Below are positions 6,760 to 15,168 of a DNA stretch of 47,782 bases, one piece after another. The stretch comes from Lachnospira sp. UBA3212 (GTDB lineage: Bacteria; Bacillota; Clostridia; Lachnospirales; Lachnospiraceae), in the NCBI GenBank assembly GCA_002363615.1, contig DEWK01000021.1, positions 1-47,782 on the forward strand, given 5' to 3'. Position numbers and translations under genes: made by a program. Every line of letters begins with the position of its first letter. The first letter of the stretch is position 1. The notes under the pieces were generated by a model. The model was not told where the DNA came from, ran no database searches, and saw nothing but the letters and a program-made list of their open reading frames with translations.

Positions 6760-9222
6760 ATGAGAAAGAAAAAAATCTATAAGATGATGTCCTTAATCCT
6801 TAGTCTTACAATGATTGCAGGAAGTTTTGTCTATCCTGTGGAAAAGGGAAAAGGAATAAGAATTAGTCAAAGACAGAAAACCCTTTCTGAAAATGAATTT
6901 TTATTAAATGCAGTGACCATGGTGGCAAGTGCCGGTAGTAGTGACAGTAATAAGTCAGAAAGCATAGACAGCTCGAAAAATGTCATTGAAAAAGATGAAA
7001 CGGTTTATGAGCTGACAGATTCCAATGGCGGACACCAAAAGACCATTGTAAGTAGTTGGTTAAAAAGCAAGGGAATAAGTGGTCCCCTTGAAGATGTAGC
7101 CAATCTTTCAGAAATTAAAAATGTAAAAGGAGAGGAAGATTATACCTTAAACCAAGATGGAACGATTACTTGGGAAGGGAATGGAGAAGATATTTATTAC
7201 CGGGGAGAAAGTAAGGAGAGTCTTCCGGTTGAATTGAAGATCACCTATTATTTGGACGATCAAGAGGTAAAGCCAGAGGAGATTCTTGGAAAATCCGGAA
7301 AATTAAGAGTGAAGTTTGAATATCGTAATCAAGACAAAAAAACGGTAGAAGTAGATGGAAATAAGTATGAAGTTTATACACCATTTCTTTGTGTCACGGG
7401 AACTTTAATTGACAATGAAAAATTTTCCAATGTGGAAGTGACGAATGGTGAAATTGTTTCCGATGGAGAGCACAGTGCCTTGGTGGGATTTGGCCTGCCG
7501 GGATTAAAGGAAAGCTTAAAATTAGATGAAATGGAGATGGATGGAAAGAACATTTCCCTTGATATACCAGAGTCCTTTGAGTTTACTGCAGATGTTCAGG
7601 ATTTTTCCATGAGTATGTGTTTAACGGTGGTTTCTTCCAATGTGTTTGATCAGGTAGATTTAAATGATTCTACGTTAGAAGATTGGATGAATGATTTAAA
7701 GGAAGACAGTGATGCCCTGGGAGAAGGGGCAGATTCCTTGGAGAAGGGATCGAAAGATCTTTCAAAAGGAGCCAGTGAATTAAATAGTAATATGGAAAGT
7801 TTTACCCAAGGAACAGAGGATTTAAAGGACGGCATAGATGCATATACCCAGGGGGTAGAGGAAGCAAAAGAGGGAGCTGGCCAACTAGAGGATGGTAGTA
7901 AAAAGGTAAGCACGGGAAGCAAAACGATTAAAAATGCTATGAAAGAGGCGACTTTTGGTAGCAAGAAATTAAAGAATGGTGCTGTCAGTCTAAAAGATGG
8001 TATGATGACTTTAGATTCAGGAATCGTAAGCCTTCATACCGGTCTTAACAGTTTGGAGGCAGGTACAATTACCCTTACAAGTGGTTTAAAGACCCTTTCT
8101 CAAGGAACCACCTCCCTGGTAACGGGACTTACGAACTTAGATCAGGGAGCAGATTCCTTGAATACCGGTTTAAGCCAGGTTCAGACAGGAGCAGATACTT
8201 TTAATACCGGTCTGCAAACCCTGACTGCAAGTAGTAAGGGATTAAATGATGCCTGTGAAAAAATTGCCCAAGGTATTAGTGGAGCGAATTCCTATGGAAA
8301 AGCCTTGGAGGAAAATAAAGATACCTTATTGGGATTATATAAGCAGTATGCAGCTTTGGCTAATCAGTCAGAGGAAGCTAGGGTTATGGCAGAAAAAATA
8401 GGAAGTTTAGTGGTGGCTCTTTATGGAGCAGATGCATTGGGATTAGAAGCAGACCCAAGTAATCCGGGTCTTACTAAGGTAATTGCCCAATTAGCGGATG
8501 AAACGACCGGTATCTCTGCCTTTGAAAATGGACTTTCCAGTTATACGGGAGGTCTGGATTTATTAGCTAGTAATTTTACTAGTTTAAAGCAGGGGATTGA
8601 TAGTGCAGCTACCGGTGCAGGAACCTTAAAGGCAGGTGCTGATTCGGCTCTTACGGGAGCAAAGAGTTTAGATAGTGGGGCTAAGGAAGCTTACAAGGGG
8701 GCTAAGGAATTGAAAAAGGGCGCAAGTAGCGCCGCCTCTGGAGCAGGCCAGTTGGAAGAAGGATCAGAAACCTTGGTAAAGGGTACGAAGTCTTTGGTAA
8801 AGGGAAGTGAGAGCCTCTATCAGGGAAATAAGAGTATTTACAAAGGAAGCAAGAGCTTATCTCTTGGTAGCAAAAAGGTGAATAAAGGTATCAATGCTTT
8901 ATGGTCTGGATTAGTAACCTTAGATAATAATTCAACTGCATTAAGAGATGGAGCAAGTGCATTAAAGACCGGTTCGGACCAGATTGCAGATGGAATCGGT
9001 CAGATTGATAGTGGTTTGATTACCCTGAAGGATGGCATGGTCAAGTTTAACGAAGAGGGAATAGAAAAGCTTACGCAGGGAATCAACGATAATTTGACAG
9101 GCAAATTTGATCGCTTAAAGGCCGTTATTTCTGCCGGTCAGGACTACAATAGTTTTTCTGGAAGTGGGCAAGGAGAAGAATCAAAAGTGAAATTCCTTTA
9201 CAAAACGGAAGAGGTAAAATAA
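6760..9222 (+). CDS. Secreted LxxG heptad-repeat protein (YhgE/Pip-type repeats)
   Basis: A secreted protein of 820 residues that probably acts outside the membrane with the MMPL exporter. A signal peptide is clear (basic MRKKKIYK, then a hydrophobic stretch to about residue 28). Residues about 320-500 and 600-765 are made of heptads of the form xxxLxxG (for example SLEKGSKDLSKGASEL), the repeat found in the YhgE/Pip phage-infection-protein group. About 100 non-repeated residues separate the two blocks. Residues 60-300 form an N-terminal domain. The multi-helix membrane domain of full YhgE/Pip proteins is missing here. The ATG at 6760 has GGAGG 7 nt upstream; the frame is open 18 bases further, overlapping the exporter's end. 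A periplasm-like or wall-spanning coiled rod is inference. Confidence 0.82.
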   Translation: MRKKKIYKMMSLILSLTMIAGSFVYPVEKGKGIRISQRQKTLSENEFLLNAVTMVASAGSSDSNKSESIDSSKNVIEKDETVYELTDSNGGHQKTIVSSWLKSKGISGPLEDVANLSEIKNVKGEEDYTLNQDGTITWEGNGEDIYYRGESKESLPVELKITYYLDDQEVKPEEILGKSGKLRVKFEYRNQDKKTVEVDGNKYEVYTPFLCVTGTLIDNEKFSNVEVTNGEIVSDGEHSALVGFGLPGLKESLKLDEMEMDGKNISLDIPESFEFTADVQDFSMSMCLTVVSSNVFDQVDLNDSTLEDWMNDLKEDSDALGEGADSLEKGSKDLSKGASELNSNMESFTQGTEDLKDGIDAYTQGVEEAKEGAGQLEDGSKKVSTGSKTIKNAMKEATFGSKKLKNGAVSLKDGMMTLDSGIVSLHTGLNSLEAGTITLTSGLKTLSQGTTSLVTGLTNLDQGADSLNTGLSQVQTGADTFNTGLQTLTASSKGLNDACEKIAQGISGANSYGKALEENKDTLLGLYKQYAALANQSEEARVMAEKIGSLVVALYGADALGLEADPSNPGLTKVIAQLADETTGISAFENGLSSYTGGLDLLASNFTSLKQGIDSAATGAGTLKAGADSALTGAKSLDSGAKEAYKGAKELKKGASSAASGAGQLEEGSETLVKGTKSLVKGSESLYQGNKSIYKGSKSLSLGSKKVNKGINALWSGLVTLDNNSTALRDGASALKTGSDQIADGIGQIDSGLITLKDGMVKFNEEGIEKLTQGINDNLTGKFDRLKAVISAGQDYNSFSGSGQGEESKVKFLYKTEEVK

Positions 9223-9230
9223 ACATTAAT

Positions 9231-9270
9231 TGGGAGGCAAAGAAATCTTTCTTCTTTGCTTCCCATTTTT
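9231..9270 (+). terminator. Terminator closing the MMPL operon
   Basis: A 14-bp stem with one G-T pair (9231-9244 with 9252-9265) followed by TTTTT. It starts 8 bases after the stop codon and separates the operon from the Mrp gene. Confidence 0.92.
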
Positions 9271-9292
9271 ATTGGTACTAATTCTTAGAAGC

Positions 9293-9321
9293 TTGCGTAG
9301 GAAGGGATTATGGAGTAAAAT
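9293..9321 (+). promoter_or_regulatory. Possible promoter of the Mrp gene
   Basis: TTGCGT (9293-9298), a 17-bp spacer and TAAAAT (9316-9321). The match is moderate, but a promoter is needed after the strong terminator just upstream. Confidence 0.4.
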
Positions 9322-9352
9322 GAAAAAGGATGAAGAAATTTGGAGGTTAATT

Positions 9353-10219
9353 ATGAGCAATCTGAACGAGGCAAAACAGGCGGCAATTGCTAAAATAAAA
9401 AAAGCTAAGATGGAGACTGCACCAAAGGAAGAAAGCAGTCAAAAGAAGCGGGAACAACTTCATGGTGAATTAGGGGAACAGCTGAATGAAGCCAGTAAGG
9501 TAAAGCATGTAATTGGGGTTGTTAGTGGAAAAGGTGGAGTTGGAAAATCCTTTGTAACTGCTATGCTTGCATGCCAGTTGGCAAAAGAAGGCAAGAGAAC
9601 AGCAATTTTAGATGGGGATATTACTGGTCCATCCATTCCTAAGATGTTTGGATTAAAGGATCAGGTCTTGCATAATGGAGTAGGGATTGTTCCTGGAATC
9701 ACAGATAAGTATAAAATTCAGGTAATGTCCTTAAATCTTATTTTAAATGATGAAACGGAGCCTGTTATCTGGAGAGGTGGTTTAATTGCTGGCGCCGTAA
9801 AGCAGTTTTGGACAGACACTATTTGGACAGATGTGGACGTTATGTTTGTAGATATGCCACCGGGAACGGGAGATGTGCCACTTACGGTTTATCAGTCTTT
9901 GCCGATTGATGGAATTGTTGTGGTTACTACCCCACAGGATTTGGTTTCTATGATTGTAGAAAAGGCAGTAAAAATGGCTGAGAAGATGAGAATTCCGGTT
10001 TTAGGAATGGTAGAAAACATGGCTTATTTTACTTGTCCGGATTGTGGAAAAAAGATTCAGGTGTTTGGAGAAAGCCACGCGAAGGAATTGGCGGATGAGT
10101 TGAAGATTCCAAAGGTGATTTCTTTACCAATCGATCCACAAGTTGCCTCTTTTAGTGACCAGGGTAAGATAGAAGAATATAAGACAGATCCACTGGCTGA
10201 TTTTATTTCTCTTGATTAA
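9353..10219 (+). CDS. mrp: Mrp/NBP35-type Fe-S cluster carrier ATPase
   Basis: A P-loop ATPase of the Mrp/ApbC/NBP35 family that binds and hands over Fe-S clusters in the cytosol. The protein has 288 residues. The deviant Walker A motif is SGKGGVGKS near residue 60, the switch region reads DMPPGTGDVPL, and a CPDC pair near residue 227 is the cluster-binding site of the dimer. The N-terminal DUF59 domain of longer Mrp proteins is absent; instead there is a Lys/Glu-rich helical lead of about 45 residues. I chose the ATG at 9353 because GGAGG lies 6 nt upstream. The frame is open back to 9230, but that part overlaps the preceding terminator. The P-type ATPase follows after 25 bases. Confidence 0.9.
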   Translation: MSNLNEAKQAAIAKIKKAKMETAPKEESSQKKREQLHGELGEQLNEASKVKHVIGVVSGKGGVGKSFVTAMLACQLAKEGKRTAILDGDITGPSIPKMFGLKDQVLHNGVGIVPGITDKYKIQVMSLNLILNDETEPVIWRGGLIAGAVKQFWTDTIWTDVDVMFVDMPPGTGDVPLTVYQSLPIDGIVVVTTPQDLVSMIVEKAVKMAEKMRIPVLGMVENMAYFTCPDCGKKIQVFGESHAKELADELKIPKVISLPIDPQVASFSDQGKIEEYKTDPLADFISLD

Positions 10220-10244
10220 GTCTTGGATCAGATAGGATATACGT

Positions 10245-12641
10245 ATGAACGATCAAAGTATGATAAATCCTGAATATGGTCTTTCAAAAGAGGATGTTCA
10301 GGAACGGGTTCAAAAAAAGCAATATAATGGTGTTTTCAAAGCATCTACTAAGACCATTGGACAGATTGTATTTGAGAATGTATTTACTCTTTTTAATGGG
10401 ATTAATTTCTTTCTTGCAGTCTGTGTTTTTTTTGCGGGTTCCTATAAGAATATGGGATTTTTAGGAGTTGTTTTTTGGAATATCCTGATTGGAATCGTTC
10501 AACAGGTGCGTTCCAAAAAGACCATTGATCGATTATCCATCTTATCGGCCCCTCATGTTCAGGTAATTCGTGAGGGAAAAGAAGAAGTAATTCCTTTTGA
10601 GGAAGTTTGTTTAGATGAGATTCTGGTGATTCACCAAGGAGACCAAGTCTGCGCAGATGTGAAAATCCTAAAGGGCGTTCTTAGTTTAAATGAAAGTAAT
10701 ATTACAGGAGAAACCAATCCCATTAGTAAAAGAGAAGGGGACCAGGTTTTGTCTGGAACCATTGTGCTTTCTGGAAGTGCTGTTTGCATTGCCCAGGCTG
10801 TGGGTGAGGAAAGTTTTGTAAATAAAATTATAAAAAAAACAAAATATTTAAAAAAACCAGATTCCAGGATAATGGCTTCTACCAGAACCATTATAAGAAA
10901 CCTTTCCATTGTTATTTTTCCAGTGGGAGTAATCTTATTTTTAAAATACCGTTATTTTATGGCTCTTTCTTTTCATCGATCCGTAGTAGTTACGGTTTCA
11001 GCTTTGGTGGGAATGATTCCCAGTGGTTTGATGCTTTTGATATCTTGTGTCTTTGCCTTGGCTACGATTAAACTTGGAAAGAAAAATGTTCTGGTTCAGG
11101 AATTATCCTGTATTGAAACCCTGGCAAGGGTAGATGTACTTTGTCTGGATAAGACAGGAACTTTAACGGAAGATAAGATGTATTTTGAAAATCTCATTTC
11201 CTTGATGGATGATTCGGAAGAGGTAAAAAAACAACTGGTTGATTTTGCGGAGAATATGACGGATCAGAATCAAACGATTTTAGCTATTCGGGAACGTTTT
11301 ATGGCAGGGAAGGAGCGGCAAGTTACAAACCGGATTCCTTTTGATTCCAAGAATAAGTGGTCTTTAATTTCTTATAAGGAGAACGAGTCTTACATTCTTG
11401 GAGCACCGGATATTTTACTGGGAAACAGGAAAGGGGACTATGAAAAACTTTTAAAGGAGCCAATCAGTCAGGGTAAGAGAATTCTTTTATTTGCCTCTTG
11501 TGATTATTATGACCTACCTGCCAATGATTCGATAGAAAAACAGGAACTCCCTAAAAATATACTTCCTCTTGGCTTTTTGGTAATTACGGAAAAACTTCGA
11601 CCAAATGTGAAAACAACCTTAGAATATTTTAAAAGACAGGGAGTTCAGTTAAAAATTATTTCTGGAGATAACCCACAAACCGTTAGTAATCTGGCAAAGC
11701 AAGTGGAGTTTTCCGGGACTGATTTTTATTATGACTGCAGGAATTACAAGGAAGGTATGGACCTAAGGGAAATTGCAGAAAAGTATAATATTTTTGGTCG
11801 GGTTACACCAGCCATGAAGCTTGCCCTTATTAATGCCTTAAAAGAATCAGGACATAAGGTGGCTATGACAGGAGATGGGGTAAATGACGTTCTTGCCCTA
11901 AAGGAAGCTGACTGTTCCATTGCTATGCAGTCTGGTTCTGATGCAGCTAGGTCTTGTTCTCAGTTGGTATTGTTAGATTCAGACTTTTCTTCTATGCCAG
12001 AGATTGTAGCAGAGGGTAGAAAATCTATTAATAACCTGGAACGATCTGCGATTCTTTATTTGGAAAAGACCGTTTATGCCACACTTTTAGCAGTGATATT
12101 TGTATTCTTACCGGTGACCTATCCCCTTCAAGCGATTCAGATTACGGTCATTGGGGGATTGACCATTGGAATACCTTCCTTCCTCTTGGCCCTAGAACCG
12201 AATTATCAACGAATTAAGGAAGGATTTTTAAGGAATGTTTTAGCGGTTTCAATTCCTAGCGGGGTGTTGGTGGTTTTAAATATTATTGCTACCATGATTG
12301 TGGCAAATATTTTTGAAATCAAGGATTCCTATCTATCAACCCTTGCCACATATACGACCTTTGCGGCAGCCATGATCGTAATCTACCATATTTCCCAGCC
12401 TTTTAATCGATTAAAATTAATTATGATTGGTCTTTTGATGATATCCTTTGGGGTGGTCACCATTGTGGCTTATAATTTATTAGACCTAGCCAACTTAAAG
12501 TTTTTGCATTTAAGTATTCTTTTGATTCAGGGAATTGCAAGTATTTATGCCTATCGCCTTTTACTTGCCCTATCCATGAAATATTTTGATTGGCATTATA
12601 GAAAAAAAGAAAATTTACAAAAGAGGACTTCTCGTGTATAA
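10245..12641 (+). CDS. P-type cation-transporting ATPase (CtpE/Exp7-like)
   Basis: An ATP-driven cation pump in the cytoplasmic membrane, 798 residues. The actuator motif reads NITGETNP, the phosphorylation site is DKTGTLTED near residue 302, and the hinge is TGDGVNDV near residue 543. Helices 1-2 lie near residues 40-90, helices 3-4 near 215-275, and six helices fill about 610-785. There are no N-terminal metal-binding CxxC domains and no CPC motif in helix 4, which reads GMIPSGLML, so it is not a heavy-metal pump. This layout resembles the CtpE/Exp7 group, in which calcium transport has been proposed. The start ATG at 10245 has only a weak AGGA site. It probably shares a transcript with mrp. 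Confidence 0.85.
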   Translation: MNDQSMINPEYGLSKEDVQERVQKKQYNGVFKASTKTIGQIVFENVFTLFNGINFFLAVCVFFAGSYKNMGFLGVVFWNILIGIVQQVRSKKTIDRLSILSAPHVQVIREGKEEVIPFEEVCLDEILVIHQGDQVCADVKILKGVLSLNESNITGETNPISKREGDQVLSGTIVLSGSAVCIAQAVGEESFVNKIIKKTKYLKKPDSRIMASTRTIIRNLSIVIFPVGVILFLKYRYFMALSFHRSVVVTVSALVGMIPSGLMLLISCVFALATIKLGKKNVLVQELSCIETLARVDVLCLDKTGTLTEDKMYFENLISLMDDSEEVKKQLVDFAENMTDQNQTILAIRERFMAGKERQVTNRIPFDSKNKWSLISYKENESYILGAPDILLGNRKGDYEKLLKEPISQGKRILLFASCDYYDLPANDSIEKQELPKNILPLGFLVITEKLRPNVKTTLEYFKRQGVQLKIISGDNPQTVSNLAKQVEFSGTDFYYDCRNYKEGMDLREIAEKYNIFGRVTPAMKLALINALKESGHKVAMTGDGVNDVLALKEADCSIAMQSGSDAARSCSQLVLLDSDFSSMPEIVAEGRKSINNLERSAILYLEKTVYATLLAVIFVFLPVTYPLQAIQITVIGGLTIGIPSFLLALEPNYQRIKEGFLRNVLAVSIPSGVLVVLNIIATMIVANIFEIKDSYLSTLATYTTFAAAMIVIYHISQPFNRLKLIMIGLLMISFGVVTIVAYNLLDLANLKFLHLSILLIQGIASIYAYRLLLALSMKYFDWHYRKKENLQKRTSRV

Positions 12642-12642
12642 T
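12614..12642 (+). promoter_or_regulatory. Promoter of icd
   Basis: TTTACA (12614-12619), a 17-bp spacer and TATAAT (12637-12642), overlapping the last codons of the P-type ATPase. Transcription should start near 12649. Confidence 0.7.
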
Positions 12643-12677
12643 AAGTATGCTTCGCGAGATTTTTGGTCGCGAGAAGT
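12627..12677 (+). promoter_or_regulatory. Repeats and 5' hairpin at the icd start
   Basis: ACTTCTCG (12627-12634), between the -35 and -10, is the exact inverse of CGAGAAGT (12670-12677). CGCGAGA occurs twice 15 bp apart (12653 and 12668). In the RNA, CGCGA (12653-12657) can pair with UCGCG (12667-12671), making a hairpin almost at the 5' end. Either an operator or an mRNA-stabilising hairpin is possible. Confidence 0.4.
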
Positions 12678-12701
12678 TTAAAAAGAAAGGAATGAATAAC
12701 T

Positions 12702-13913
12702 ATGGCAAAGATTCAGATGACAACCCCATTGGTTGAGATGGACGGAGATGAGATGACAAGAATCCTCTGGAAGATGATTAAGGATGAATTAATCCTTCCT
12801 TTTGTGGATTTAAAAAGTGAATACTATGACCTTGGTTTGGTTCATAGAAATGAAACCGATGACCAGGTTACAGTAGATGCAGCCAATGCAACTAAGAAGT
12901 ATGGGGTTGCTGTTAAGTGTGCTACCATTACCCCTAATGCAGCTCGTATGACTGAATATGACTTAAAGGCTATGTATAAAAGTCCGAACGGAACCATTCG
13001 TGCTATGTTAGATGGAACTGTATTCCGTGCTCCTATTATTGTTAAGGGTGTTGACCCATATGTTAAGACATGGAAGAAACCAATTACCATTGCTAGACAT
13101 GCATATGGTGATGTATATAAGGCTTCTGAGATGAAGATTCCTGGTGCTGGAAAGGCAGAACTTGTTTATACAGGTGAGGATGGAAGTGAGTGCAGAGAAT
13201 TAATCCATGAGTTTAAGGGACCTGGTATCATTCAGGGTATGCATAACCTGGATGACTCGATTGAAAGCTTTGCTAAGAGTTGTTTTGAATATGCTTTAGA
13301 CTTAAAGCAGGATTTATGGTTTGCTACTAAGGACACCATTTCTAAGAAGTATGACCATACCTTTAAGGACATTTTCCAGGAAATCTATGATGCAAAATAT
13401 AAGACAAGATTTGAAGAAGCTGGTATCTCTTATTTCTATACCTTAATTGATGATGCGGTTGCTCGTGTCATCCGTTCAGAGGGTGGATTTATTTGGGCAT
13501 GTAAGAACTATGATGGTGACGTCATGTCAGACATGGTTGCAACAGCATTTGGTTCCCTTTCTATGATGACTTCTGTACTTGTGTCTCCTCATGGATACTA
13601 TGAATACGAGGCGGCTCACGGAACCGTACAGAGACACTATTATAAGCATTTAAATGGTGAGAAGACTTCTACCAATCCAATTGCAACAATCTTTGCATGG
13701 AGTGGTGCCTTCCGCAAGAGAGGTGAGTTAGATCAGCTTCCAGAGCTTGTGGCTTACGCAGATGCTTTAGAGAGAGCTTGTATTAAGACAATTGAAGATG
13801 GAGATATGACTGGTGATTTAGCCCTTCTTTCTACTCTTGAGAATAAGAAGACCCTTACGAGTGAAGAATTTATCGCTTCCATCGCTTGTCATTTAAAGAA
13901 TGAATTAGCATAA
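12702..13913 (+). CDS. icd: NADP-dependent isocitrate dehydrogenase (type II, dimeric)
   Basis: Oxidative decarboxylation of isocitrate to 2-oxoglutarate with NADP+ in the cytosol, supplying carbon for glutamate. The protein has 403 residues, the length of the eukaryote-like homodimeric class. It opens with the class signature TTPLVEMDGDEMTRILWKMI. The substrate region includes SPNGTIRAMLDGTVFR, and the metal-binding Asp residues lie around DDAVARVIRSEGG. The coenzyme region includes AAHGTVQRHYYKH. The ribosome site AAAGGA lies 9 nt before the ATG. The gene has its own promoter and terminator. The putative citrate synthase gene lies 1.3 kb downstream, across the divergent carbamate kinase; aconitase is not in the window. 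Confidence 0.95.
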   Translation: MAKIQMTTPLVEMDGDEMTRILWKMIKDELILPFVDLKSEYYDLGLVHRNETDDQVTVDAANATKKYGVAVKCATITPNAARMTEYDLKAMYKSPNGTIRAMLDGTVFRAPIIVKGVDPYVKTWKKPITIARHAYGDVYKASEMKIPGAGKAELVYTGEDGSECRELIHEFKGPGIIQGMHNLDDSIESFAKSCFEYALDLKQDLWFATKDTISKKYDHTFKDIFQEIYDAKYKTRFEEAGISYFYTLIDDAVARVIRSEGGFIWACKNYDGDVMSDMVATAFGSLSMMTSVLVSPHGYYEYEAAHGTVQRHYYKHLNGEKTSTNPIATIFAWSGAFRKRGELDQLPELVAYADALERACIKTIEDGDMTGDLALLSTLENKKTLTSEEFIASIACHLKNELA

Positions 13914-13920
13914 CATATAA

Positions 13921-13958
13921 AAAATCCAAGGAATCACACGGATTCCTTGGATTTTTTT
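13921..13958 (+). terminator. Terminator of icd
   Basis: A perfect 15-bp stem (13921-13935 with 13941-13955), a 5-nt loop and a T run to 13958. Confidence 0.92.
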
Positions 13959-14029
13959 ATATAAATTAAATCTTGTTCCTATCAATTGTTAGTAGGTTCT
14001 GAGTATTGGAATTGTTCAATGGTGTAAAC

Positions 14030-14959
14030 CTATTTAATAATTGTTCCGACCTTTTCTAAGACGCCTTCCTTAGCTTTGTTTAAATGGGTGATAATAGAAC
14101 GACGTTCCTTACCACCTTCTACAAAGGAAATGGCTGCATCCATCTTAGGACGAGAAGTAGTAATTTTAAAATGACCATCACAAATTAATTTTCTGGCATC
14201 TGCTGCTGAAATTTCTTTGATTGGTACCTGTTCAGGGGTATCCTTATTCAAAAGAACATTATCCTTAGAAGTAAGGAAGAGAAGGGTAGAAGCATCAATC
14301 ATCTCTGCTAACTTACAAGCGGTATAATCCTTCTCAATAATTGCAGATGCCCCCTTAAGTCCTGTTCTTTGTTCTAATACAGGAATACCACCGCCACCAC
14401 CGGCAATTACAATCTGACCTGCACTTAAAAGTGCACGAACGGCATCAATCTCATAAATATCGATTGGTTTTGGTGCAGCAATCACTCTACGATACCCCTT
14501 GCCTTCTTCATAGACTACATAATTCCCTTTATGTTCTTCAGCATGGGCTTCATCTTCATTCATATAACGGCCGATTACCTTGGTAGGATTGTTAAATGCC
14601 TTGTCAAAAGGATCTACACGAACCTGGGTAATCACGGTAGCTACCGGCTTATAGATTCCTCTTAAAAGAAGCTCTGTACGAATGGCACTTTGTAAATCAT
14701 AACCGATAAATCCCTGACTCATGGCACCACAAACTGACATGGGAGCAACTCCATAATCATTATCTAATCTGGAAAACTCTGTCATAGCAGTCTGAATCAT
14801 ACCAATCTGTGGTCCGTTGCTGTGGGTGATTACGATTTCATATTTCATCTCTATTAAATCAGCAATGGCCTTGGCAGCGCCCTTTACCCGTTCTTTTTGT
14901 TCTTCAATGGTATCTCCAAATGCATTCCTGCCGAGTGCAACAACAATTTTATTATTCAT
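14030..14959 (-). CDS. arcC: Carbamate kinase
   Basis: Reversible transfer of phosphate between carbamoyl phosphate and ADP, giving ATP, CO2 and ammonia. The protein has 309 residues, the normal length. Family features are the THSNGPQIG motif near residue 46, the GGGGGIPV loop near residue 210, and the IEKDYTACKLAEMI stretch before the ATP site. The first glycine loop reads VVALGRNAFGDT, where most family members have GGN, so one Gly is Arg. There is no arginine deiminase or ornithine carbamoyltransferase nearby. It has its own promoter. The start ATG at 14959 has AAAGGA 11 nt upstream. The family is firm; the pathway it serves here (arginine, agmatine or purine breakdown) is not visible. Confidence 0.92.
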   Translation of the reverse strand: MNNKIVVALGRNAFGDTIEEQKERVKGAAKAIADLIEMKYEIVITHSNGPQIGMIQTAMTEFSRLDNDYGVAPMSVCGAMSQGFIGYDLQSAIRTELLLRGIYKPVATVITQVRVDPFDKAFNNPTKVIGRYMNEDEAHAEEHKGNYVVYEEGKGYRRVIAAPKPIDIYEIDAVRALLSAGQIVIAGGGGGIPVLEQRTGLKGASAIIEKDYTACKLAEMIDASTLLFLTSKDNVLLNKDTPEQVPIKEISAADARKLICDGHFKITTSRPKMDAAISFVEGGKERRSIITHLNKAKEGVLEKVGTIIK

Positions 14960-15009
14960 CTTATTAAGTCCTTTCTAAAATGCAATCTAGACATTTACTG
15001 TATTTAATT

Positions 15010-15038
15010 ATTATAAGTGATGAATATAGAAATTACAA
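15010..15038 (-). promoter_or_regulatory. Promoter of the carbamate kinase gene
   Basis: On the minus strand, TTGTAA (15033-15038), a 17-bp spacer and TATAAT (15010-15015). Confidence 0.65.
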
Positions 15039-15082
15039 GGAAGAGAGGCTTATTTTTTCTATAAAAAATTAAGAAAATGGAA

Positions 15083-15111
15083 TTGACAATGCGTGTATAA
15101 TTGTATACAAT
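15083..15111 (+). promoter_or_regulatory. Promoter of the acyltransferase-gntR operon
   Basis: TTGACA (15083-15088), a 17-bp spacer and TACAAT (15106-15111). The -10 lies inside a long perfect palindrome, so a bound regulator would exclude RNA polymerase. Confidence 0.8.
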
Positions 15112-15122
15112 TATACACGCAT
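15089..15122. promoter_or_regulatory. 34-bp perfect palindrome, probable GntR/FCD operator
   Basis: Bases 15089-15122 equal their own reverse complement. The centre is TTGTATACAA, which fits the TnGTnnnACnA type of site used by FadR/FCD-branch GntR proteins. The arms carry GTGTATAA and its inverse. It starts right after the -35 and covers the spacer and -10 of the promoter. The gene for a GntR/FCD regulator is second in the operon, so negative autoregulation is likely. Confidence 0.8.
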
Positions 15123-15168
15123 GCGAGATTGAAAGTCTTCATTCAGGTTAGAATAGGGAGGATTAATT

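Noticed and set aside
7700..9060. DNA tandem repeat array
   Set aside because: The periodicity is at protein level (xxxLxxG heptads); the bases vary too much for a DNA repeat.
9230..9352. N-terminal extension of Mrp with a hydrophobic segment
   Set aside because: It translates a terminator hairpin. GGAGG before 9353 and the family pattern support the later start.
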